Positions 55,011 to 64,000 of a DNA stretch of 64,000 nucleotides are shown here, in pieces. The notes beneath the pieces were generated by a model that saw only the letters and a list, made by a program, of their open reading frames with translations, was not told the DNA's origin and searched no databases. Within the stretch, counting starts at the first letter, position 1. Each line of letters opens with the position of its first letter. The position numbers and the translations under genes were made by a program. The stretch is from Diadophis punctatus similis (lineage: Eukaryota; Chordata; Lepidosauria; Squamata; Dipsadidae), in NCBI GenBank assembly GCA_023053685.1, contig JALIGW010000002.1:170214930-170278929 (forward strand), given 5' to 3'.

Positions 55011-55144
55011 AATTTTTTTGCCAGAAATTTTACAGAGTTTATCAGACTGTAAGAGCAAAAATAATCATTCCAATTTCTTATATGGGTTGCTCATAGGCCA
55101 AACCATCATGTTTCTGTAGAGTGAAACTTAGTTGGCTTTTATTG

Positions 55145-55235
55145 TAATTGCTATATTTTTATTTATTTATTAAATGTGTCTGCTACCAATCTGGCCGCAA
55201 GGCAACTCTGGGTGGCTTACAACCTTAAACATATT
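55145..55235 (-). repeat. LINE/SINE tail fragment
   Basis: (ATTT)n followed by GGCAACTCTGGGTGGCTTAC, a frequent squamate retroposon terminus in reverse orientation. Confidence 0.5.
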
Positions 55236-55346
55236 CTATCTGTCCCTGCCAAGCAGAAATGGATTTGTTGTATCCTTAACTCACCCATTAACAATAGCAA
55301 ACAAAGTCTAATTTTATCACGAAGGTAAGTTACTGCAGGGAAAATA

Positions 55347-55561
55347 TCCCAAAGTTGCTTTTTCAGGAGGCAACTGGACTTTCTTGTTTTTACTTTTGAA
55401 GACTTTTTGCTTCTCATTCAAGAAGCTTCTTCAGCTTTGACTGGATAGTGGGGAATGGAAGGTTTTGAAGCTGAAGAAGCTTCTTGGATGAGAAGCGAAA
55501 CGTCTTCAAAAGAAAAAACAAGAAAGTCCAGTTGCCTCCTGAAAAAGCACCTTTGGGACAA
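55347..55561. repeat. Palindrome of Penelope-like(?) 3' segments
   Basis: Left arm 55,347-55,437 and right arm about 55,465-55,561 are inverted copies of one segment. The right arm reads GCTGAAGAAGCTTCTTGGAT then GAGAAGCGAAACGTCTTC, which folds as a GCTTCT/AGAAGC hairpin followed by GAAACGTC. The left arm carries GC-to-AT changes in the same motif. Confidence 0.8.
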
Positions 55562-55620
55562 CCAAGACCTGGATGACTGAGAATCTCTACAGACTTGCAG
55601 GAAAAAATAGTTTATAGTTA

Positions 55621-56144
55621 CCGTATTTTTCAGAGTATAAGACGCACCTTTTTCCTCCCTAAAAGAGGCTGAAAATTTAGGTGTGTCTTATACTTCGAAT
55701 GTAGCTTTTTTGAAGCTTTTTTCCCAGCCCTAATGAGGTGCTAACGATCTTCCCGGCTTCCTATTCCCTCCGAAGAAGGTTTTTTCCAGCCCTGTCTTTG
55801 CAGGCTTGTTTTCATTCCTACTCCCTCTGAAAAAGCGGTGCTTTTCAGCCCTAACATGGTGCTAACGATCTTCCTGGCTTGCTGCATTTATTTTTATTCC
55901 TACTCCCTCCAAAGCAGTTTTTCCTGCCCTAAGTCTTTGCAAGCTTGTTTTCATTCCTACTCCCTCTGAAAAAGACTTTTTCAGCCCTAACCACAGGATA
56001 AAATAATGTGCTGAAGCTGAACAGACTAAGGACGCTAGCCAGATGAATACCTGGTAGGTAGATTTCCCCCCCCCCCCTATTTTCCTCCCCCAAAGCTAAG
56101 GCGCGTCTTACACTCCGGTGCGTCTTATACTCTGAAAAATACAG
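55621..56144. mobile_element. TA-flanked non-autonomous DNA transposon (CCGTATTTTTC termini)
   Basis: The left end CCGTATTTTTCAGAGTATAA and the inverted right end TTATACTCTGAAAAATACAG are flanked by TA (55,619-55,620; 56,145-56,146). It is the same family as 14,918-16,006 with different interior sequence. Internally CCTACTCCCTC and TTTTCAGCCCTAA recur three times. No transposase. Confidence 0.88.
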
Positions 56145-56146
56145 TA

Positions 56147-57485
56147 ATTTATTTCAACACTTTTGATAAGATTACAGTTCTCTACCATAGCTGGGAATAG
56201 CTAGGTGGATTCAGAGAGGCAGGGCAGATTGCATTGCTGCTGCCCAGTATCTATCACTTGAGATAGCAATCAACTTTGTTTAATAGTAGAACAGCCTTAT
56301 CCCTACTCATAGCCTAAAATCAAGGTCGGATTAACCACTACATTGATCCATGGGTATGCATGAAAGCAACTCATACAGAAGACAGAAAATGACTCTGAAT
56401 GGCAGAGCCAGAGACAACTACAGCACACAAGTTGATTTGATTATAATAAGGCGTTACAATTTCCCAAAGGCCATTTTCTTCCAGAAATTGTGGATAGCAT
56501 TTTCTTTTCTCAAATGCAATAGGTGTCATCGGACGAATATTTATCAGATAGAAAATTTTGCATTTGTATGCCATGAACTAAGCCACCTGCTCTCCCAGCA
56601 CCCTTCCCAAATCTATGCATTATTAATGAGCAACATTAATTTCCAGTTTTCAGTTAGCTAATTTGTTCCCACAATCATAATTTCAAATATCACATGAATA
56701 ATTCAGTAAGTTATTTTAACTGCAGATAGATAAGTCTGTTAACCCTCATATATTTCAATAAATTATTGCTCAGTTGCATGTAAAGATGCCAAAGCTAAAC
56801 ACCTTGATAGGAGGTATTTTATGCTAAGCATTATATGTGGCATTCACATAACAAAATCAGCTGGATATCCTTTAGAAGGAAAATTACTTTCTTTAAAAGG
56901 TAGAGAGGAAATGTAAAGTTCTTTCCAATTCCAATGGAACATGTTTTTATTTGTTTGACTGCAATCAAACATTATTGTTGCCCTATATGCATTCTTTTCT
57001 CTGCAAAGCAGCAAAGAATATACGGTATGTTTAAAAGTAGAAAGGCGGGTCAAATGAAAAGACTACAGTGGGAGTTGAAACATGCCTTCAAAGAGCTAAA
57101 GAATGTTTGTATCAACCTGGCATGAATGCTTAGATTAAAGCTATTTGGAACAACATGAGACCTGGAACTCATGCAGAGAAAGATGAAGAAAGGAAGAGCT
57201 ACACTAAAATGCAATATCAAGCATTATGGCTGGGTAGACAATCAGATCAAAGGGCAAACATGGTTTTTCCTGAAATCATAAGGTAGCTGTGGAGAGTAGC
57301 TACTCAATCAAGGGGGAAAGAATGGCTGTTTTAAGATATTCCCAACAAATGTGACAAGTTTTTTCTCAGATTCAGATTCACAGATTGGATCCTGTAAGAT
57401 TCAGTGTCTAAAATACTGAATGGTATTCTGTGTTTAAATTAATGTAATCCATACTCATCTCTGTTTCTTTCTGAAAAATTAAACA
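56147..57485. other. No recognisable gene
   Basis: AT-rich, unassigned. Confidence 0.4.
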
Positions 57486-57486
57486 G

Positions 57487-57664
<178 letters not shown>

Positions 57665-57947
57665 CAGAAACTTTCCATCTGCTGGAGGGATGGATTCTCC
57701 ATGGTAGCTTATATCTATTTCTCAGGCACAAATAAACAGGATCATTTGCTGAATACAAAGCACAGAAAAGCTTATTATTGTTATCTCTGTACAGGAATCT
57801 AGTCAGCTAATGGTCAAAGCTAAACTGATGCTAGATAGGGGTCAACAGAATTCATGGGGAGCTGGACTTGGATCTATTATGGCAACGCAATGATTCCAAA
57901 CTGATGACACATTTAACTCCACCCTCCAGCTCAGCCTGCTCTTCTAC

Positions 57948-58130
57948 ATCATTTATTTATTTATTTCATTTATTTATTTATTTTTGTCAAGTACGTGTTG
58001 GTAATATACATAGATATAACATTGTTTATATACATAAGATGGGTACTGATAAGAGGGAACATTAGGACAGGGATGGTAGGCACGCTGGTGTACTTATGCA
58101 CGACCCTTACTGACCTCTTTCTGCAAATTT
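57948..58130 (-). repeat. LINE 3' end (same family as 27,270-27,765)
   Basis: The reverse complement reads AGAGGTCAGTAAGGGTCGTG then CATAAGTACACC and ends in (AAAT)n, matching 27,586-27,750. Confidence 0.85.
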
Positions 58131-58673
58131 CATTCTGTAAATTCGTCCATATTATTTCAGTTGCCATTTTTTTATTTCCCAGCTATTGTTGGCTAGTTGC
58201 AGAAGTGCTAATAGATTACTTCATATCTTATGCAATCCAGCAATGTGATTGCTGGATTGCATGCTGAACAGACAAAATATTTGGAAGATTTTTCAGTTTT
58301 TGGATCTCTGGCTAGAGGAGTGTCATGATTCAGCCTTATATAGCAGCACTAACATCATCAGTGACCGAAACATTCACATTTTGATATATATGGTAATGTT
58401 AGCTGCCATAAGCATCAGATGAACGAACCAAGATCTGTGGTGAGGCACCAATTCACGTTTCCCCACTTTTTGAGATAACCTACGTTTCCTGTATTGTGGC
58501 GAAGAGGCATTTGAATTCTTGTACTTGTTCTAAATGTATTCCATATAGCTATATCACTACTGATAAACCAACAGTGGTTTCCACATTGATCACTAGTCCA
58601 GGTGGCCATGCTTCATCCCTGATATCATAGAGCCTACTTGTGGCTTCCACTTTGTCATCGGCAAATACTTATC
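58131..58673. other. No recognisable gene
   Basis: A short local inverted repeat (GCAATCCAGCAATGTGATTG / CTGGATTGC, about 58,230-58,262) and nothing else recognised. Confidence 0.4.
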
Positions 58674-58681
58674 ATCTACCT

Positions 58682-59086
58682 CAGGGGTGTCAAACTCAAG
58701 GCTCGGGGGCTGGATCCGGCCCACAGGGTGCTTAGATCTGCCTGCAGGGCCACCCTGGAAACAGTGAAGGACTGGCCCCTGGTGCCTCTGCCAGTGAAAA
58801 TGGAACTCATGGAGGCCACACAAGGCCCACCCAGGCTTCATTTTCGGCTGTGATGACCTCCTGCAGCCCTCTGCCAGCAAAAACGGAGGCCTGGGAAGGC
58901 CACGCACTCCGTTTTCTCTGGCAGAGAGCTGCAGGAGGCTGTCATGGTAAAAAATGGAGCCTCAATGAGTGATGTTGAGCTGGCCATGCTCACCCTGGCC
59001 ACGCCCCCCCCAACCACCATCCCTGGCCCCTGATATCAAACACAACCCTGATACAGCCCTCAATGAAATTGAGTTTGACACCCCTA
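58682..59086. mobile_element. hAT-type MITE (CAGGGGTGTCAAACTC ends)
   Basis: The ends CAGGGGTGTCAAACTCAAGG and GAGTTTGACACCCCTA are inverted. The flanks ATCTACCT (58,674-58,681) and ATCTACAT (59,087-59,094) differ at one base. A common vertebrate non-autonomous hAT type. Confidence 0.9.
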
Positions 59087-59099
59087 ATCTACATAAACA

Positions 59100-59830
59100 A
59101 AGTAGTGATAAACTATGGCCTGCCCAAATTTCAATCCACTCTAATATGTGAAACCTTTTCTCATGATGGTGTCTGTTCTGTGTTGAAGAGCAGCTGGGAA
59201 AGGACACATCCCTGGCATATCACAGTGAAGACTGGAAGTTCTCTCATACTTCACCTTCAATGTGAACCTGCTGCTTAAGCTACCATAAACCATATGATCT
59301 TACTTGGAATTCCCTTAGCAGTAATTGCTTTCTAAATCAATGGGTCCATGTACACGGTCAAAGGCAGCCACAAAGTCAGTGAATACTATGATGAGTCACT
59401 TGCTGCATCAAATTCATTCTTCCGTGAATTGTAGTAAATATCTGGTCACAGCAATCCCAGTTTGGATTATAAGCAGCACGTTCTTCACAGGCCACTTGTT
59501 CTCTCTTTTTATATTTGGAGTTGAATTATCTCCACAAGTATTTTAACAACTATGGAAAGTAGAGTGATCTCAGGGTACTTTTTGCCTTTGTGCTGGTCTC
59601 CTTTTTTTTTTTTAAAGACAAGAGCTATGATGGCTTGTGTCCAAGTGCTTGGCACTTGCTTTGATGTCCAGATTGAATTAAGGGTGAGGGTTATTGTAGC
59701 TAAAGATCACCTCCTGATTTCAGTGCTGCTGCTGTGACCACATTGCATTCAGCTGCTTTGCCTTGTTTTAGTTGCTTCGTGCCTCTTTGATCTCTCCGGG
59801 GCTTGACATCTCATCAGGTATTGGTTTAAC
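59100..59830 (-). pseudogene. Old non-LTR LINE reverse transcriptase relic
   Basis: The minus strand, across several frames, shows degraded RT blocks in order: DEMSSPGEIKEAR, KKYPEITLLSIVVKILVEII, REQVACEERAAYNPNWDCCD, QIFTTIHGRMN, then QSSL-stop-YARDVSFPSCSST where functional RTs have RQGCVLSPLLFN. The order and spacing match fingers and palm of an L2/CR1/RTE-like LINE. Many stops, so ancient. Confidence 0.7.
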
Positions 59831-60337
59831 AGAAAAGCCCAAGATGTTAGATGCTGCAATTTTATTGCACAATCAAAAACAAAAGGAAACAAGATGTAAT
59901 TTAAAAAGCAAATGGTTAAGGCTACAATTGGGGTAGGGGGACTGTGCGGGATGCTTTAAAAAATACAAATTTCTTTCAGAGCTGTGCTGTACACACACAG
60001 AGAGAGAGAGAGACACACACACACACACACCACACGTGTTAGGAATTTTTATTAAGGCTTCCAAGCCTGAATTCATATTCCCCAGCAATTCCCTTCATTA
60101 ACACCAGGGCACCTCCAATAAGTTCAAGAGGTTACTCAAGAGAAGCCAGCGCCAGTCCATAGTGCAAAACCAAGGCAAGTCCACTAGGCACAGGCAAGAC
60201 CATGAGGCAAAGGCAAATCCAGAGTTCAAGAAGCACGATCTGAAGTTCAATGTTCAGATTCCAGTCTGAGAGTCAAGGGAAGTTTCACGACAGCTGAAGA
60301 ACACTCAGCAAGGAAATGGACACGTTATTCCCAGCAT
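59831..60337. other. No recognisable gene; (GA)n(CA)n at 60,000-60,033
   Basis: After the microsatellite, 60,050-60,330 is GC-moderate and could be part of an LTR-element relic continuing at 60,816; not established. Confidence 0.4.
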
Positions 60338-60815
60338 TAGAATAGAATAGAATAGAATAACAGAGTTGGAAGGGACCTTGGAGGTCTTCTAGTCCAACCC
60401 CCTGCCTAGGCAGGAAACCCTACACTACTTAAGACAAATGGATATCCAACAACTTCTTAAAAACTTCCAGTGTTGGAGCATTCACAAGTTCTGGAGGCAA
60501 GCTGTTCCACTGATTAATTGTTCTGTCAGGAAATTTCTCCTTAGTTCTAAGTTACTTCTCTCCTTGTTTAGTTTCCACCGATTGCTTCTTGTTCTACCCT
60601 CAGGTGCTTTGGAGAATAGTTTGACTCCCTCTTCTTTGTGGCAACCCCTGAGATATTGGAACACTGCTATCATGTCTCCCATAGTCCTTATTTTCATTAT
60701 ACTACACATACCGAGTTCCTGCAACCGTTCTTCATATGTTTTAGCCTCCAGTCCCCTAATCATCTTTGTTGCTCTTCTCTGCACTCTTTCTAGAGTCTCA
60801 ACATCCTTTTTACAT
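60338..60815 (-). pseudogene. CR1 LINE 3' end fragment with (AGAAT)n tail
   Basis: The minus frame reads MQRRATKMIRGLEAKTYEER, LQELGMCSIMKIRTMGDMIA, VFQYLRGCHKEEGVKLFSKA. It then runs into the terminus and an (ATTCT)n tail (60,341-60,360). It is one of the better-preserved CR1 frames here, about 100 codons open, with a lesion near 60,490-60,530. Confidence 0.9.
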
Positions 60816-61198
60816 CATATACAGTATTATTTCACTCCACTTACTGAGCTACTGTAAATACCCAAGTCAAGAGGGGCATGCCTCCTCTCAGCCCTACGTG
60901 CTCTTGGATCGGGAGGAGGAGGCAGCTCTTCCACATCTCCACTGACCAGCTACAGCTGTGTGCCCTCTCTACCTGAAGCCTCTGGGCTTCCCAGCTGCAT
61001 CTGTGCCTCTCCTATCTCAAGCTCAGATGGCTGCTTGTCCAGTCGCTCCACTGTGCTCACCCCCTCTGCTCTTGGCTCATAGATTCTGGCAAACTCCAGA
61101 CATTTCTTCATATCTCCCCCCCCCCCCACCCTCCAACATCCCTGAGTCTGGCTCTTTCTCATCCAAACTAATGTTCAGGGAGGCCTCCAGGGACGTCA
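60816..61198 (-). repeat. Unclassified, possibly LTR-retrotransposon-derived stretch
   Basis: The minus strand gives acidic/Pro-rich frames (for example LVSGDVEELPPPPDPRARRA) reminiscent of the region near the 3' LTR of reptile LTR elements, but I cannot place it. A C-homopolymer at about 61,118-61,131 breaks it. Confidence 0.3.
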
Positions 61199-61426
61199 TA
61201 GCAATAGCAATAGCAATAGCACTTAGACTTATATACCGCTTCATAGTGCTTTACAGCCCTCTCTAAGTGGTTTACAGAGTTCAGCATATTGCCCCCAACA
61301 ATCTGGGTCCTCATTTTACCGACCTCGGAAGGATGGAAGGCTGAGTCAACCTTGAGCCGGTGAGATTTGAACAGCTGAACTGCTGAACTGCAGTGCTGCA
61401 CTTTAACCACTGCGTCACCTCGGCTC
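61199..61426 (-). mobile_element. tRNA-derived SINE (same family as 5740-5990)
   Basis: (AATAGC)n tail at left, CCTCGGAAGGATGGAAGGCT in the body, and the head TTTAACCACTGCGTCACCTC at right. Complete copy. Confidence 0.9.
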
Positions 61427-63474
61427 TATCACAGGAGCCTTTACTTTTATGACCTAAAATAAGTCCTCTTTAGTGTTGTATCTTTTGCATCCTCTCCTCA
61501 GCATCTTCTGGCAATTGTAAAAATCAGATGGGGCTTCCACACACACAGAGGCTCTGGATGCACAAGAGTCTTTTGGAGGTGTGCAATATCTGTACACTCA
61601 TCCCTCCCAGCTTTTGCTGGTGATAGAGGTAATCTTTGAGGCAAAGCCAACTGCATTGTCAAGGGAAACCCCACAGCCTCTTTGGCCCATTAAGAGAGTC
61701 ACATTGCCTCCACAGCATGAAGCACTTTATCAAAGCAAGTCTAAGTTACTTTATGCAAAATTAGCAACAAAACAAATGTTCTAATGAAGAGAAACTACTA
61801 TTTGCACTTTCCAAAAGTTGAAGTTGTTTTTTTGTTATTTGCCATTTTGGGAATTCTTTTGTAACACTAACATTAAGCAAAATTTGACTGGGAAGAGGAT
61901 TCTTACAATAATCCTCAAAGGGATTTTTAACTAGTACCTTTCTCACTTTCTTCCTATGTTTTCATAAACAAAAAAATACAACTATATAAGTACAGAAGAA
62001 TGCACTCCTAAAAGACCAAAACTGTAGAATATGTGGCAGTGAATATTTTTTAATTTTAATTTTTTATTTATTTATTTATTTACTTATTAAATTTACATGT
62101 CACCCATTGCCCCAATCAATTTAACTGTATATATTCACAACAGAAGTTTAACCAAATTCAAACAGGAATGACTCCTTTAACATATAACATATTACACAAC
62201 AAGGCAAGTTAAGACACTTAGAATACGACTTTTGAAGAATTTTTTTAAAAAACTACTGAAAAGAATGATTTAAATAGTTATAAGCAATAGCGGAAAGCAA
62301 AGATAAATATCTAAGTAGTTGTTAGCAGTCAGAGAAGGAAGGAAAAGGGTGTATTATTGAACGTTTCTTTTTATCATGTATTTTCACTGTGTTACATTTT
62401 ACTTCTTGCATTTCTATTTGAGATCTCCTGCTTTTGTACAATGCTTATGGACTATGAAAACTAAATAAAGCTTTTTTAAAAAATGAAGGCACCCCTGGAG
62501 AACCTAAACTTTTTGGCTAGTTTGTAGAGGAAATTGCTAGTTGCCAATTAGCTACTGGTTCTGTCTTAAACTAGATTGGTCATCTCTAAACAACTCTAAC
62601 TTTTGTTCTACCTTCCAGCAGCTATATTAATACAGAATGGAACCAGAATGCTGGGAGATAATGGGATCAGCCATCTTGCTCACAACTATGGTGGAGCTGT
62701 TTGGAGGCTGGTGGAGTTTGCAAACCTCTATTTCTAATCACTTCCAGAAATTCTCTGATAACCATCTTAAAGCTATAGGAGACCTTCATAATGACATGTT
62801 TAAAAAGACTTCATTGGGTACCTTTATCTTCAGCTCTCAACAAAAACAAAAATAGTTATAAGCTTAAAGAATCTGAAATAAACAGCAAAAAGCTAAACAA
62901 AATTAAATGGGTTAAGGGTCCAGATAAATTTGGAATATTGACTTTTACTATAAGATTTTTGAATTAATTATAAAGAATAAACAGCTTGTCAAGGAAAACA
63001 CATTTTTGTTATTGTAAGGGATAACAAAGATAAGTAATTTTATTGTTTTAGAAACTGGACACTAGGAAGGAACTAAAGTTCCTAAGCAGAGGGGGGTGGG
63101 AATACAAGCTTGCTTTTGTTTACTTTGGCTTACAAATTGATGCAAAGTGTCATCCTCATTCACAGACTCTGAGAAGTCCTTTCGAATCTGTTGAAGAATG
63201 TCTATGTAACCCATAGTATTTACACAGTGGATTCTACAGGGTTCTAGCTTATCTCTTGTGATATTTAACAATCAACATGAAACCTCTGAGTGAGGTCATT
63301 CAGAGATTTAGAATTCAATGGCATCATTTTGCTGATGAGACAAATCCTATCTGCCTTTTTCATCAGCTCCAAGTAAGATAGTGTAAGTGCTTAATCAATG
63401 CCTGGTTATAGCAATAGATTGGAGAAAGGCCAATAATTTGAAGGTCAATCCATACAAAACATTACCTATCTGAT
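61427..63474. other. No recognisable gene
   Basis: AT-rich. (ATTT)n with TTACATGTCACCCATTGCCC at about 62,065-62,115 is a LINE/SINE tail trace. A 72-codon frame at 62,637-62,855 has no recognisable motif. Confidence 0.4.
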
Positions 63475-63545
63475 TTAGAATAGAATAGAATTCTTTATTG
63501 GCCAAGTGTGATTGGACACACAAGGAATTTGTCTTTGGTGCACTG
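63475..63545 (-). repeat. LINE 3' terminus with AGAAT tail
   Basis: TTTAGAATAGAATAGAATTC and CTTTATTGGCCAAGTGTGAT match the LINE at 25,919-26,460. Only the last 70 bases are present. Confidence 0.75.
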
Positions 63546-64000
63546 TGTTCAACTTATTGTGACAAGGATTACAGTCCTCCAATAGATCAAGTTTATGCTG
63601 GAAGTACTGATAAACCTATCTCAGTCAGTAGAGGAACAAGTAAATGTCATTTCTGACATTAAGCGCCTTTTGCCAGGTTCATACGGTGCACAAGTTACAT
63701 TGCTCTGCTGCATTAATATGTGCCCTGACAACTTTTCAGTTAGATTCTAGTATTGAGTGCTAGGTGAAGCTGCTCTTGAAAATGGTCTAGAGATTTCATT
63801 TCTTATGAATAAAGCACTGATTACAATATCGTGATCCAGATTTTATTACTTCAATATTATATCAACTTTGTTGCTTGCAAGGAAATTTCCAGGGACAGTT
63901 CAAAGCAGTAATATTAACCAACAAATCTCTGCATGATTGGAGACTATAGTAGCTAAACGAAGGTTTCTCCTCATGTATTCTTATCTAAGTCCTATAACTA
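63546..64000. other. No recognisable gene
   Basis: AT-rich, unassigned to the window end. Confidence 0.4.

Noticed and set aside
62637..62855. 72-codon frame starting MEPECWEIMG
   Set aside because: No recognisable domain, no neighbours, AT-rich background; could be a retroposon relic but cannot be supported.

Overview
This window is repeat-dominated vertebrate nuclear DNA, most likely from a squamate and probably an advanced snake. I find no host protein-coding exon, tRNA gene or rRNA gene that I can defend. The lineage call rests on the repeat mixture: CR1 LINEs, several tRNA-derived SINEs (including a Sauria-type SINE with a Bov-B-like 3' end), LINE tails carrying AGAAT microsatellites of the kind described for snakes, a DIRS retrotransposon family, an L1 family, and many short hAT-type elements containing the words 'CAGTGGTGGG' and 'ACCGGTT'.

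Layout. 1-1919 is the 5' part of a DIRS tyrosine-recombinase retrotransposon, coding on the minus strand and cut by the window edge. 3.3-9.9 kb holds an L1 ORF2 remnant, three SINEs, a CR1 3' end and a ~1.1 kb imperfect fold-back. 11,964-14,545 is an L1 insertion on the minus strand with a clear target-site duplication. It carries a 5' leader, ORF1 and a 3' UTR but no ORF2. 14.9-18.0 kb holds a TA-flanked non-autonomous DNA element, a CR1 fragment and a hAT-type MITE. 20,037-25,918 is a structurally complete but coding-dead DIRS element on the minus strand. It keeps both inverted termini and the internal complementary region, and it sits inside the AGAAT tail of a LINE. 26-31 kb is a mosaic of LINE, SINE, CR1 and DNA-element fragments. 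31-50 kb is mostly AT-rich sequence with no recognisable gene, scattered MITEs, a 355 bp fold-back, a 1.1 kb hAT element, an A-tailed unclassified retroposon (47.1-48.5 kb) and a palindromic mariner derivative. 50.4 kb has an interstitial telomere array. 53,292-54,403 is a second, 5'-truncated L1 insertion with the same ORF1-to-3'UTR junction as the first. 55-64 kb holds a Penelope-like palindrome, another TA-flanked MITE, a long compound microsatellite, a hAT MITE, an old LINE reverse-transcriptase relic, CR1 and SINE copies.

The most notable observation is that the two L1 insertions are independent, each with its own duplication, yet share one ORF1-directly-to-3'UTR structure. This points to a mobile, non-autonomous ORF1-only L1 subfamily, analogous to mammalian HAL1, that would depend on ORF2p supplied by full-length elements. 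Second is the DIRS element, whose internal complementary region reproduces the predicted circle junction base for base. All family names come from recognition by eye; none has been checked by a database search.
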